From positions 7,606,001-7,670,000 of the forward strand of contig NZ_CP109487.1 of assembly GCF_036227605.1 (NCBI RefSeq): a stretch of DNA of 64,000 bases, in the 5' to 3' direction. The stretch's first letter is position 1, and each line of letters begins with the position of its first letter. The translations under genes were made by a program, and so were the position numbers. The notes beneath the pieces are model-generated. The model ran no database searches. It was not told where the DNA came from and was given only the letters and a program-made list of their open reading frames with translations. Below, piece by piece: positions 18,965 through 27,706 of this stretch. Origin of the DNA: Streptomyces sp. NBC_01439. Its GTDB lineage: Bacteria > Actinomycetota > Actinomycetes > Streptomycetales > Streptomycetaceae.

Positions 18965-19204
18965 TCAGTACAGCCCGCTGCTGGTCGTGGGCCAGACCGG
19001 GGAGGACGTGAGCCGCGACCACTCCGGGTCGCGCCGGCCGGGCAACGTCCGGCCGGCATCCGCCCACCGCGTCAGCAGGTCCAGGTAGATCGGCGGATCC
19101 GTCACCTGCGATGCCTGCGGGGCCTGCTCACGCGGCCGCTGAACCGATTCTTCGAATCCCGGCGCCACCAGTCGACGCCTTCGGCCCGTTGAAGACTGAA
19201 GCAT
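18965..19204 (-). CDS. Small basic conserved protein, unknown function
   Basis: The 79-aa product begins MLQSSTGRRRRLV and has a conserved-looking core, TDPPIYLDLLTRWADAGRTLPGRRDPEW. Two in-frame ATGs (19210 and 19204) are possible; GAGG is better spaced for the one at 19204. I recall similar short proteins in other Streptomyces but no function. It is convergent with the acyl-CoA dehydrogenase, the stop codons lying only 6 bases apart. Confidence 0.55.
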   Translation of the reverse strand: MLQSSTGRRRRLVAPGFEESVQRPREQAPQASQVTDPPIYLDLLTRWADAGRTLPGRRDPEWSRLTSSPVWPTTSSGLY

Positions 19205-19403
19205 GGTCATACCTCGCCAACGCAGAACCGAAGGGCCGGGTAATCGCCCCCGAGGTGCGCCCATCCGTTCGAGGCGTCGCCGGGTGCGGGGCGGGGGCGG
19301 CGCGGCGGGGGGTGGTGTGGCGGCCGGACGGCGCTTTCGGCGTCGGCCGCTGACCGTCACCGATCAACGGGTCCGTCGACCTCCGGTCGGCGGACCCGCA
19401 CCC

Positions 19404-19799
19404 TCAACGGGCGTCTGACAGCTGGTCCAGCTCCGCGCCGATCGCTCCGCGCAGTGCGTCATGGTGCGGACCGAGTGCGAACGTGCTGTCGCTCCACCTC
19501 TCGCGCGGATACAGCCAGACGGGCATGCCCACGAGATCGGCCGGCTCCCATTCGAAACGCGGCCACACGTGCGCGTGCAAGAAGCCGTCGGTGTTGCCGA
19601 GGATCTCCAGGTTCACCCGGCGGAAGGCCGGGTCCAGACGCCTGCAGGCTCGCTCGACCGCTTCCCCCAGCCGATCCATGTCGGACAAGAAGGCCAACCG
19701 CCTCGCCTTCGGTAGGTCCGACAGCCGTTGCACGGCCGGGTCGTCCGTCAGGAGCACCGAGTATCCGGCCGGGTGACCCCCGCCCACCGAAGCCACCAC
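19404..19799 (-). CDS. HIT-family-like protein, probably lacking its N-terminus
   Basis: The 131-aa product contains GYSVLLTDDP, RVNLEILGNTDGFLHAHVWPR and WEPADLVG, which match a Streptomyces group of HIT/diadenosine-tetraphosphate-hydrolase-like proteins. The catalytic stretch reads HAHVW, so the third His of the canonical HxHxH is absent, as I remember for this group. Relatives as I remember them begin about 30 residues earlier; here the frame upstream of the GTG at 19799 does not resemble that segment. The gene may be truncated or decayed. Confidence 0.55.
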   Translation of the reverse strand: MVASVGGGHPAGYSVLLTDDPAVQRLSDLPKARRLAFLSDMDRLGEAVERACRRLDPAFRRVNLEILGNTDGFLHAHVWPRFEWEPADLVGMPVWLYPRERWSDSTFALGPHHDALRGAIGAELDQLSDAR

Positions 19800-19933
19800 C
19801 GTGCCACCCGACCCCGCCCGACAGACTTCCCGCCCCCGAAGCCCCCGCCCCCCACCTCACCCCACCGGGAGCTCCCGGCATATCGCGCCGGTCTGTCAGA
19901 GCGTGCCAGAAGGGTGGCCCCGGGGCTTGTTTC

Positions 19934-19946
19934 TGACGTACCGTCA
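19934..19946. promoter_or_regulatory. Palindromic operator candidate TGACG-N3-CGTCA
   Basis: TGACGTACCGTCA, embedded in an AT-richer patch, lies 67 bases upstream of the ATG at 20014. The same half-sites with the same 3-base centre occur at 54812-54824 before the OB-fold/thiolase genes. Its size and symmetry suit a TetR-family repressor. Confidence 0.55.
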
Positions 19947-20013
19947 TATTTGCTCGAGCCGCCGCTCCACGTACTCCCAGCCGTTTCGAAGCCGCCCGTC
20001 CAGGAGGTTCGCC

Positions 20014-21147
20014 ATGCCCGCCGACCGGCCCGTCGCGCTCGACGAATACCCGATCCACCAGGCGCCCTTGTCGATGAAGCACGTCGTCAGCGGTGACCGC
20101 AACGCCTACGACCGGTGCATCTTCCACGTCTTCGACCACGCCGGCCGCGCCGTCCTGATACTCGGCCTCGGCGTCTACCCCAACGCAGGGGTCATCGACG
20201 CCTACGCCACCCTCCGCATCGGCGACGAGCTGCTCGCCGTCCGGGCCTCCGACGCCCTCGGTGACGACCGGACGAACCTCTCGGTGGGACCTCTGTCCAT
20301 CACCGTCGACGTACCGCTCAAGCGGCTCACGCTGCGCTGCGCCGCCGATCCGGCGGACCCGCACGGGCTCTCGTACGACATCACCTGGACCGCCGAGTTC
20401 CCCGCCGTCTGGGAGCCGCACCACGTCCAGCGGCGCGGCGACCGCCTCATGCTCGAAGGCCGCCGCTTCGTGCAGGCCGGCCAGGTCACCGGAACCATCC
20501 GGGCCAAGGGGGAGGAGCTCATCCTCACGCCGGGGGAGTGGACCGGCACCCGCGACCGGAGTTGGGGCGTGCGGCCGATCCCCGGGGAGGAAGGGGGGCG
20601 CGCGGCCGACGAGTACCGCCCCGAGGGCTTCCACTGGCTGTGGATCCCGGTCCGCTTCGAGGACCGCTTCGTCATGGTCATCGCCCAGGAGGACGCCGAC
20701 GGCCACCGCACCCTGAACGAGGCCGTGCAGGTCTTCCCGGAGGACCGCGGACGCCACGACGTCCAACTCGGCTGGCCGCACACCGAGATCCGCTACCGGC
20801 CCGGCAGTCGGCACCCCGAGCGGGCCGTCGTCCACCTCACCGACCCCTCCCGCAAGCCCCTCGAACTGGGCGTGGAGATCCTCAACTCGTCCCCGCTCGC
20901 CGTCGGCGCCGGATACCCGCCCGCCGCTGACTGGCAGCACGGCACCTGGCAGGGCCGCGGCTGGAGCGACCGCCGCGTCTACGACCTCTCCGACCCCGCG
21001 GCCCACCCGATGGCCGCCTTCGGAGTGACCGACCACTCGGCCCGCTTCACCCTCGACGGGCGGATCGGCCACGGCATCTTCGAACACGGCAGCTTCGGGC
21101 GCCACGACCCGAGCGGTTTCGCCGACCACTCCTCCGTCGCCCAGTAG
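20014..21147 (+). CDS. Conserved beta-rich protein, possibly lipocalin-like, unknown function
   Basis: The 377-aa soluble protein begins MPADRPVALDEYPIHQAP, and AGGAGG lies 6 bases before the ATG. It is rich in predicted beta strands, with paired motifs such as FHVFDHAGRAVLILGLGVYPN and GFHWLWIPVRFEDRF, which suggest two lipocalin-like halves; no catalytic motif is recognised. It is followed after 15 bases by an aminoglycoside-phosphotransferase-like gene. From the company it keeps, the pair probably serves catabolism of a hydrophobic substrate, but this is inference. Confidence 0.65.
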   Translation: MPADRPVALDEYPIHQAPLSMKHVVSGDRNAYDRCIFHVFDHAGRAVLILGLGVYPNAGVIDAYATLRIGDELLAVRASDALGDDRTNLSVGPLSITVDVPLKRLTLRCAADPADPHGLSYDITWTAEFPAVWEPHHVQRRGDRLMLEGRRFVQAGQVTGTIRAKGEELILTPGEWTGTRDRSWGVRPIPGEEGGRAADEYRPEGFHWLWIPVRFEDRFVMVIAQEDADGHRTLNEAVQVFPEDRGRHDVQLGWPHTEIRYRPGSRHPERAVVHLTDPSRKPLELGVEILNSSPLAVGAGYPPAADWQHGTWQGRGWSDRRVYDLSDPAAHPMAAFGVTDHSARFTLDGRIGHGIFEHGSFGRHDPSGFADHSSVAQ

Positions 21148-21162
21148 GAAAGGGGATCCACC

Positions 21163-22254
21163 ATGGCCACCGCGCCACGACCGCGCACCTCCACCCGGGA
21201 GCCCGAGGAGCTCGCCCGCCGCCTCGCCGCCTGGTTGGACACCAGGCTCCCCGGCGCGCGGGTCACGGGCGTCTCGGTCCCCGGGTCCAACGGGATGTCC
21301 AGCGAGACCCTGCTCTTCGACATAGAGCACCCCGACACCCCGCTGCGCGCCTGCGCGCTGCGGCTCGCCGCCGACCCGGCCGCCTACACCGTCTTCCCGA
21401 CGTACGACATGCCGCGCCAGCACCGCGTGATGAGCCTGGTCGCCCGGCACACGGACCTGCCCGTCCCGCGCGTGCAGTGGCTGGAGGAGGACCCGGTGCC
21501 GCTGGGTGCGCCGTTCTTCGTGATGGCCCGTGCGGAGGGCCGGGTCCCGCCCGACGTCATGCCCTACACCTACGAGGGCAACTGGCTGCACGCCGCCACC
21601 GACGCCGAGCGCGCCGCCCTCCAGGAGGCGAGCATCTCGCTGCTCGCCCGACTGCACGACCAGTTCCCCGCCAAGGAGGCCGAGTTCCTCCTCCCCGACG
21701 GTGAGGGCACGCCGCTGCGCCGGCACGTGGACGCCCAACGCGCCTACTACGAATGGGTGGTGGGCGGTCTCGCGCCGTCCCCGCTCATCGAGCGGGCGTT
21801 CGCCCGCCTGGAGGAGCTGTGGCCGCGGGACGAGGGCCCCGCCGTCCTGAACTGGGGCGACGCCCGCATCGGCAACGTCGTCTACGACGGCTTCACGCCG
21901 GTGGCCGTACTGGACTGGGAAATGGCGGCGTACGCCCCGCGCGAGGTGGACCTCGGCTGGATCGTCTACCTGCACCGGTTCTTCCAGGACCTCACGGTCG
22001 GCTCCGGCCAGCCCGGCCTGCCGGAATTCCTGCGCCGCGAGGACCTGGAGCGCCGGTACGCCGAGCTCACCGGCCACACCCCGCGGGACATGGAGTTCCA
22101 CACCCTCTACGCGGCCCTGCGGCACGCGATCGTGATGCTGCGCATCGCCTACCGGCAGGCCCACTTCGGGGAGGCGGAGGTTCCGGCGGACCCGGACGGC
22201 TTGATCCTGCACCACGCCAGCCTGGCCGCCATGGTGCAGGGGACGTACTGGTAG
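21163..22254 (+). CDS. Phosphotransferase-family protein (APH/ACAD10-like kinase fold)
   Basis: The 363-aa protein has the kinase-like APH fold: N-lobe from about residue 30 (GSNGMSSETLLFDI), the catalytic segment LNWGDARIGNVVYDG (near 229-243, with the presumed catalytic Asp) and the metal-binding VLDWEMA (near 249-255). This branch is the one fused to acyl-CoA dehydrogenases in eukaryotic ACAD10/11 and acts on hydroxyacyl substrates there. It probably forms an operon with the preceding gene. Confidence 0.8.
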   Translation: MATAPRPRTSTREPEELARRLAAWLDTRLPGARVTGVSVPGSNGMSSETLLFDIEHPDTPLRACALRLAADPAAYTVFPTYDMPRQHRVMSLVARHTDLPVPRVQWLEEDPVPLGAPFFVMARAEGRVPPDVMPYTYEGNWLHAATDAERAALQEASISLLARLHDQFPAKEAEFLLPDGEGTPLRRHVDAQRAYYEWVVGGLAPSPLIERAFARLEELWPRDEGPAVLNWGDARIGNVVYDGFTPVAVLDWEMAAYAPREVDLGWIVYLHRFFQDLTVGSGQPGLPEFLRREDLERRYAELTGHTPRDMEFHTLYAALRHAIVMLRIAYRQAHFGEAEVPADPDGLILHHASLAAMVQGTYW

Positions 22255-22270
22255 GCGGGCGGAGCGGCCG

Positions 22271-22750
22271 TCAGGCCGCCTGCGCGTGCTGCTGCCGCGT
22301 CTGCGCCTGCGGCCGCGGCAGCACGGGGCTCACCACGCGGATCGGGCGCGAGCCCGGACCGCCGACGTGGGAGAAGGGCTGGGTCCGCCAGTCCAGCCCC
22401 TGGGGCAGGGTCGACAGGACGACGGATTCGCGCTCCTGAGCCTCCACCGGCTGGATCATGCCGACGGTGGGCAGGGCGTCGCTCGCGGGCCGGCCGGTGC
22501 CCGCGCACACGGTGAGGCCGAAGGGGTTCCAGGGGGTCAGGCAGAGGGCGTGCTGCGGGAGGAACTCCTCGTCCGCGACGAGGGCGATCGACTGGCCGCA
22601 GTCGGGGCAGATCGCGTGGTGGATCTCGAACCTCTCGATCTCGTCGAGGTAATCGCCGTCCCCGCCGTCGTCCGGGTACGTACCGTCCTCGGAATCGAGC
22701 GGTTCCAGGGGCTCCGGTTCGGTGCGACCGGCGCGCTTGGTGTTCAGCAT
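22271..22750 (-). CDS. Conserved hypothetical protein with a CPDCG motif
   Basis: The 159-aa protein has an acidic N-terminal part (EPEPLEPLDSEDGTYPDDGGDGDYLDEIERFE), a core ICPDCGQSIALVADEEFLPQHALC followed by TPWNPFGLTVCAGTG, and a Gln/Arg-rich end. Two Cys pairs could bind zinc. Function is unknown. The ATG at 22750 follows a GGGGGAG site. It is divergent from the Lrp-type regulator and convergent with the phosphotransferase gene. Confidence 0.6.
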   Translation of the reverse strand: MLNTKRAGRTEPEPLEPLDSEDGTYPDDGGDGDYLDEIERFEIHHAICPDCGQSIALVADEEFLPQHALCLTPWNPFGLTVCAGTGRPASDALPTVGMIQPVEAQERESVVLSTLPQGLDWRTQPFSHVGGPGSRPIRVVSPVLPRPQAQTRQQHAQAA

Positions 22751-22958
22751 GGATGTACTCCCCCTTGGGTGGGCCGGGCGGGCAGGTTCTTCGGCCTCGG
22801 CCACAGCAACCAATTCCCGTCGAGCGTCACGAGTAACCACAACAGACAGGCCTCCACCTGCATACCCCTGTGGCCTTGGTCACATGCCTGCTGCAGATGC
22901 CTCCAGTGGGCGGACAGCACTGGGCCTGGAGCGCCCTTGGGCCGTAAGTTGAGCGGCT

Positions 22959-23408
22959 ATGAGCGCAATGGAGGAGCTGGACCGCCAGATCGTTGATCTG
23001 CTCGTGCGGGACGGGCGGATGAGCTACACGGATCTGGGCAAGGCCACGGGACTGTCGACGTCGGCAGTCCATCAGCGAGTACGACGTCTGGAGCAGCGCG
23101 GGGTCATCCGAGGCTATGCGGCCGTGGTCGATCCGGAGGCCGTCGGCCTGCCGCTGACCGCGTTCATCTCGGTCAAGCCCTTCGACCCGAGCGCCCCGGA
23201 CGACATCGCCGACCGGCTGGCCGGCGTTCCCGAGATCGAGGCCTGCCACAGCGTCGCGGGCGACGAGAACTACATCCTGAAGGTGCGCGTCGCCACCCCG
23301 CTGGAGCTGGAAGACCTCCTGGGTCGGCTGCGCGCCCTCGCCCACGTCTCGACGCGCACGACGGTCGTCCTGTCCACCCCCTACGAGGCGCGCCCGCCCC
23401 GCGTCTGA
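22959..23408 (+). CDS. Lrp/AsnC-family transcriptional regulator
   Basis: The 149-aa protein has an N-terminal winged helix-turn-helix (about 5-60, LDRQIVDLLVRDGRMSYTDLGKATGLSTSAVHQRVRRLEQRG) and a C-terminal RAM effector-binding domain (about 65-145). Members of this family respond to amino acids or related small molecules. It precedes an amidohydrolase gene by 62 bases, a possible target. The effector is not evident. Confidence 0.92.
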   Translation: MSAMEELDRQIVDLLVRDGRMSYTDLGKATGLSTSAVHQRVRRLEQRGVIRGYAAVVDPEAVGLPLTAFISVKPFDPSAPDDIADRLAGVPEIEACHSVAGDENYILKVRVATPLELEDLLGRLRALAHVSTRTTVVLSTPYEARPPRV

Positions 23409-23470
23409 CCCGCGCCCGAGCGGGGACCCGGTGGTCGGGCCGGAGTGGGCGACGCGGGACACTGGTCGGC

Positions 23471-25099
23471 ATGACTGACCGCACCGCCCACTCCGCCGAC
23501 GCCGCCGGAGCACCGACCAGGACCGTCCTCCTCCGTGGGGGCGAGGTGCACAGCCCCGCCGACCCCTTCGCCACCGCGATGGTCGTCGAGCGCGGCCGCG
23601 TCGCCTGGGTCGGCTCTGAGGGCGCCGCCGACGCCTTCGCGCAGGGCGTGGACGAGGTCGTCGACCTCGGCGGCGCGCTCGTCACGCCGGCGTTCACCGA
23701 CGCCCACGTCCACACCACCTCAGCGGGCCTGGCCCTCACCGGGCTGGACCTCACCGGGGCGCGCACGCTGTCCGCCGCGCTGGACCTCGTACGCGCCCAC
23801 GCGGCGAGCCGCCCGGCCGACCGGGTGCTCCTCGGGCACGGCTGGGACGCCGCCCGCTGGCCCGAGCGCCGGGCCCCGCACCGCGTCGAGCTGGACGAGG
23901 CCACCGGCGGCCGCCCGCTCTACCTCAGCCGCGTCGACGTGCACTCGGCCGTGGTCACCACCGCCCTGCTCGCCCTCGTCCCGGGGGTACGGCCCGACGA
24001 CGACCGGCCGCTGACCGGTGACGACCACCACGCCGTGCGGCGGGCCGCGCTGGCCGCCGTCACCCCCGCCCAGCGCGCCGAGGCGCAGCGGGCCGCACTC
24101 GACCGGGCCGCCTCCCTCGGCATCGGTTCCGTCCACGAGTGCGGCGGGCCCGAGATCTCCTCCGCCGAGGACTTCACCGGTCTGCTGGCCCTGGCTGCCG
24201 AGCGGCCGGGGCCGCGCGTCTTCGGGTACTGGGCCGACCGGGACCTCGGACTGGCCAAGGAGCTCGGGGCGGTCGGAGCCGCCGGGGACCTGTTCGTGGA
24301 CGGTGCCCTCGGCTCGCACACGGCCTGTCTGCACGCCCCGTACGCGGACGCCCCGCACACCGGCACCGAATACCTCGACGTGCACGCCGTCGCCGAGCAC
24401 GTGGCCGCCTGTACCGAAGAGGGTCTCCAGGCCGGATTCCACGCCATCGGGGACGCTGCGATCACCGCCGTCGTCGAGGGCGTCCGGGCGGCCGCCGAGA
24501 AGGTCGGGCTGGCCCGGGTCCGCGCCGCCCGCCACCGGGTGGAGCACGCGGAGATGATGACCCCCGCCACCATCGCGGCCTTCGCGGAGCTGGGGCTGAC
24601 CGCCTCGGTGCAGCCCGCGTTCGACGCGGCCTGGGGCGGCGAGGACGGGATGTACGCGGACCGGCTCGGTGCCGGGCGGGCCCGCACCCTCAACCCGTAC
24701 GCGGCCATGCTCAAGGCCGGCGTCCCGCTGGCCTTCGGCTCGGACGCGCCCGTCACCCCGCTCGACCCGTGGGGCACCGTCCGAGCGGCCGCCTTCCACC
24801 GGACCCCCGAGCACCGGATCTCCGTACGGGCCGCCTTCACCGCCCACACGCGGGGCGGCTGGCGGGCGCTGGGCCGCGACGACGCGGGCGTCCTCGTTCC
24901 CGGCGCCCCGGCCGACTACGCGGTCTGGCAGACGGGTGACCTGGTCGTCCAGGCCCCCGACGACCGGGTCGCCCGCTGGTCCACCGACCCCCGCTCGGGC
25001 ACCCCCGGACTGCCCGACCTGACCCCCGGATCGACGCTGCCGGTGTGCCTCGCCACCGTCGTCGGCGGGCGGGAGGTATTCGTACGCCCACAGGGGTGA
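23471..25099 (+). CDS. Amidohydrolase of the YtcJ type
   Basis: The 542-aa metal-dependent hydrolase has a small beta domain at both ends and a TIM barrel between. The metal-binding motif DAHVHTTSAG lies near 77-86, further His ligands are in FHAIGDAA and RHRVEHAEMM, and the catalytic Asp is in AFGSDAPVTPLDPW. The YtcJ/AepA-like group hydrolyses amide or imide bonds, but the substrate is unknown. An Lrp/AsnC-family regulator lies immediately upstream. Confidence 0.88.
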   Translation: MTDRTAHSADAAGAPTRTVLLRGGEVHSPADPFATAMVVERGRVAWVGSEGAADAFAQGVDEVVDLGGALVTPAFTDAHVHTTSAGLALTGLDLTGARTLSAALDLVRAHAASRPADRVLLGHGWDAARWPERRAPHRVELDEATGGRPLYLSRVDVHSAVVTTALLALVPGVRPDDDRPLTGDDHHAVRRAALAAVTPAQRAEAQRAALDRAASLGIGSVHECGGPEISSAEDFTGLLALAAERPGPRVFGYWADRDLGLAKELGAVGAAGDLFVDGALGSHTACLHAPYADAPHTGTEYLDVHAVAEHVAACTEEGLQAGFHAIGDAAITAVVEGVRAAAEKVGLARVRAARHRVEHAEMMTPATIAAFAELGLTASVQPAFDAAWGGEDGMYADRLGAGRARTLNPYAAMLKAGVPLAFGSDAPVTPLDPWGTVRAAAFHRTPEHRISVRAAFTAHTRGGWRALGRDDAGVLVPGAPADYAVWQTGDLVVQAPDDRVARWSTDPRSGTPGLPDLTPGSTLPVCLATVVGGREVFVRPQG

Positions 25100-25402
25100 T
25101 CCGGTCGGCCTCGGTTCGGTACGGGCGGTCGGACCCGGATAGGTTCGGCCGGGTCCACCACTAGGAAATCCGTGCCGGACGACTCCGTCTGCGCAGCGCG
25201 CCCGCGCCTCGGGGGCGAGGGAAGGTTTCGCCGGGCGGCGGTGGCCCGGGTCGGGGTCCGCGGTCCAGTAGACAACGGTCACGGCGGCCCGCAGCCAGCG
25301 GGTGTCTGACCGGCCCGAAGGACCGCGGGCCCCGGCCACTGTTCTAAAGTCATCCTCTGCGACCAGACGTACAGGACGTGCACGAGCACAAAAGGGGACT
25401 CA
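25100..25402. other. Intergenic region before ppm1
   Basis: This is a 303-base stretch without a gene. It presumably carries the ppm1 promoter; TTCTAAAGT around 25342-25350 is the most -10-like sequence, but no convincing -35 partner is seen. AAAAGGGG precedes the GTG start. Confidence 0.4.
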
Positions 25403-26236
25403 GTGAGCGACGGCGGACAGCGGACCTACGGACCGCTCGGTACAGCCTTGGTGATCATTCCGACCTACAACGAGGCGGAGAACATCGGGCTGATCGTCGG
25501 GCGTGTGCGCGCGGCCGTGCCCGAGGCCCACATCCTCGTCGCGGACGACAACAGCCCGGACGGCACCGGCAAGCTCGCCGACGAGCTGGCGGCGGGCGAC
25601 GACCACGTCCACGTGCTGCACCGCAAGGGCAAGGAGGGGCTGGGCGCAGCCTACCTGGCGGGCTTCGTCTGGGCCCTGGAGCAGGGGTACGGGGTGATCG
25701 TCGAAATGGACGCCGACGGCTCCCACCAGCCCGAGGAGCTGCCCCGCCTGCTGACCGCGCTGGCCGGCGCGGACCTGGTCCTGGGCTCCCGCTGGGTGCC
25801 GGGCGGACGGGTGGTGAACTGGCCCAAGAGCCGTGAGTTCATCTCGCGCGGCGGTTCGACGTACTCCCGGCTGATGCTGAACCTCCCGATGCGGGACGTG
25901 ACCGGCGGCTACCGGGCCTTCCGCCGGGAGACCCTGGAGGGGCTGGGGCTGGACGAGGTGGCCTCGGCGGGCTACTGCTTCCAGGTCGACCTGGCGCGCA
26001 GGGCCGTGCAGAAGGGCTTCCGCGTGGTGGAGGTCCCGATCACGTTCGTCGAGCGCGAGTTCGGCGACAGCAAGATGAGCAAGGACATCCTGGTCGAGGC
26101 CCTGTGGCGGGTCACCCAGTGGGGCATCAAGGCCCAGGCCTCCAAGCTGCTGGGCAAGGACAGCGCTACGGACAGCGGTACGGGCAGTGGTACGGGCAGC
26201 GGCACGCAGACCGGCAAGCCGGGAAGCGGAGCCTGA
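25403..26236 (+). CDS. ppm1: Polyprenol-phosphate mannosyltransferase Ppm1 (GT2)
   Basis: The enzyme transfers mannose from GDP-mannose to polyprenyl phosphate, giving the donor for protein O-mannosylation and other extracytoplasmic mannosyl transfers. The 277-aa GT2 domain shows VIIPTYNEAENI, LVADDNSPDGT, the DXD-type MDADGSHQPEEL and GSRWVPGG. Unlike the mycobacterial fusion it has no acyltransferase domain, as expected for Streptomyces Ppm1. The tail from about residue 253 is a low-complexity Gly/Ser/Thr stretch encoded by short DNA repeats. It starts with GTG. Confidence 0.92.
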   Translation: MSDGGQRTYGPLGTALVIIPTYNEAENIGLIVGRVRAAVPEAHILVADDNSPDGTGKLADELAAGDDHVHVLHRKGKEGLGAAYLAGFVWALEQGYGVIVEMDADGSHQPEELPRLLTALAGADLVLGSRWVPGGRVVNWPKSREFISRGGSTYSRLMLNLPMRDVTGGYRAFRRETLEGLGLDEVASAGYCFQVDLARRAVQKGFRVVEVPITFVEREFGDSKMSKDILVEALWRVTQWGIKAQASKLLGKDSATDSGTGSGTGSGTQTGKPGSGA

Positions 26237-26324
26237 CGGGCCGGCCGGACCCGGGCACCCCTAGGGGATGTCCGGTACCTCCGGCTGAGGCCGCTTTTAT
26301 GCGGCTCCAGGCACACTGGATGGT

Positions 26325-26897
26325 ATGACGACCGGCATTTCCACGGCCCCCCGGCGGCGCTCGCCCGCCCGTACCTTCCTCCCCCTGGCGATCGCCGCCT
26401 GGCTGATCCTGGAGATCTGGCTGCTCACCGTGGTCGCGGACGTGGCCGGCGGGCTCGCCGTGGCCGCGCTGCTCGCGGGCGGCATCGTCCTGGGCGCGGT
26501 GGTCATCAAGCGGGCCGGGCGGCGTGCCTTCAAGAACCTGGCGAGCACCTTCCAGCAGGCCCAGCAGGGGCAGCAGCCGGCTCCGCAGCAGCCCGGCCAG
26601 GGCAACGGCCTCACGATGCTGGCGGGCCTGCTCCTGATGCTGCCGGGTCTGATCTCCGACGTGGCGGGTCTGGTCCTGCTGCTGCCGCCCGTCCGGGCCT
26701 GGATCGGCCGCAGGGCGGCCCGTTCGCTGGAGCGGAAGATGGCCTCCGCCCCGGCCGGCAGCTTCGGTGACGCCTTCCAGCAGGCCCGTATCCACTACCC
26801 CGACGGCAAGGTCGTCCAGGGCGAGGTCATCCGCGAGGAGCGGCCCGGCCGGCAGGACGGCCCGGACGCCGCGTACCGCCCGCCGCTGGCCCCGTAA
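26325..26897 (+). CDS. fxsA: FxsA-family membrane protein
   Basis: The 190-aa protein has three or four hydrophobic segments in the first 130 residues, with the FxsA-like sequence GLVLLLPPVRAWIGRRAARSLERKM, and a hydrophilic C-terminal tail. In E. coli FxsA (suppressor of F exclusion of phage T7) is an inner-membrane protein whose overproduction blocks F-dependent phage exclusion. Its role in Streptomyces is unknown. It lies 88 bases after ppm1 and is convergent with rbpA. Confidence 0.85.
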   Translation: MTTGISTAPRRRSPARTFLPLAIAAWLILEIWLLTVVADVAGGLAVAALLAGGIVLGAVVIKRAGRRAFKNLASTFQQAQQGQQPAPQQPGQGNGLTMLAGLLLMLPGLISDVAGLVLLLPPVRAWIGRRAARSLERKMASAPAGSFGDAFQQARIHYPDGKVVQGEVIREERPGRQDGPDAAYRPPLAP

Positions 26898-26953
26898 CAG
26901 GGGAAAGGGTCCCGTAAGGGGACAAGCCGCCGAGTAACGCCGAGCAAACGGAC

Positions 26954-27000
26954 AAGCCGAGGGGCCCCGCCACACAGCATGTGGCGGGGCCCCTCGGCTT
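26954..27000. terminator. Bidirectional terminator between fxsA and rbpA
   Basis: A perfect 21-bp inverted repeat (26954-26974 and 26980-27000) with a 5-base loop lies between the convergent fxsA and rbpA genes. The A-rich 5' flank and the CTT at the 3' edge suit termination in both directions. Confidence 0.9.
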
Positions 27001-27018
27001 TGTGCATCCGTCCGGCTG

Positions 27019-27393
27019 TCAGGCGGACTTGCGGCTGTCCCGCGGATGCACGGCAATGTTCATGGCGCCGGAACGCAGGACTGCAAGCCTCTCGGCCAGC
27101 ACTTCCTCGAGCTCCTCGCGGGTGCGTCGCTCCATGAGCATGTCCCAGTGCGTTCGCGCGGGCTTGCCCTTCTTCTCTTCGGGCCCATCCCCGTCCACCA
27201 GGAGTGCCATGGCGCCGCACGCCTTGCACTCCCACTCCGGCGGAATTTCTGCCTCAACCGAGAACGGCATCTCAAATCGATGTCCGTTCTGGCATGCGTA
27301 CTCCACCGCCTGGCGCGGGGCCAGATCGATGCCGCGGTCCGTCTCGTAGCTGGTAACCACGAGGCGCGTACCGCGGAGAGCTCGCTCACTCAT
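27019..27393 (-). CDS. rbpA: RNA polymerase-binding protein RbpA
   Basis: RbpA binds RNA polymerase holoenzyme containing the principal sigma factor, stabilises the open complex and affects rifampicin tolerance in actinobacteria. The 124-aa protein shows the expected order: N-terminal tail with GTRLVVTSYETD, the RbpA core/zinc-ribbon-like domain (about 30-75, C34 and CKAC), a basic linker (KKGKPARTHWDMLMERRT) and the sigma-interacting C-terminal helix (EELEEVLAERLAVLR). A sigma-R type promoter lies 62 bases upstream. Confidence 0.96.
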   Translation of the reverse strand: MSERALRGTRLVVTSYETDRGIDLAPRQAVEYACQNGHRFEMPFSVEAEIPPEWECKACGAMALLVDGDGPEEKKGKPARTHWDMLMERRTREELEEVLAERLAVLRSGAMNIAVHPRDSRKSA

Positions 27394-27454
27394 GAATCGT
27401 GCCTCCCGGGCTTGTCGCCCACAGGACAGGTGTCGCTGTCGTCGTCATCCGGTC

Positions 27455-27480
27455 AACGTCCGGTCGGCGGTATAGATTCC
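27455..27480 (-). promoter_or_regulatory. Sigma-R type promoter of rbpA
   Basis: Read on the minus strand, GGAAT and GTT are separated by exactly 18 bases, the consensus of the thiol-stress sigma factor SigR (GGAAT-N18-GTT). Known rbpA genes of Streptomyces are SigR targets, which fits. The predicted leader is about 55 bases. Confidence 0.85.
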
Positions 27481-27706
27481 CGCTCCGGGTCGTGCGTCGC
27501 CCGTCGTGCCGCCCCTTGTTGTACCCACCAGTGCCCGTTTTGTCACATCTGGCAGCAGATGTCACCCAACGTCCACGCTTCTTGAGCGCGCAGTAACGGT
27601 CCGCCTGGCAGGTCAAAGGCGTACACTACCGCCCCTTTGCTTCAACGTCTAAATTCGTTCGGAATTCGTTCGTAGATCCGGGCGGAGCGCGCTCGCGGAC
27701 CCGGGC

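Noticed and set aside
27386..27616. 76-residue minus-strand frame upstream of rbpA
   Set aside because: It covers the sigma-R promoter and leader of rbpA and has no recognisable features.
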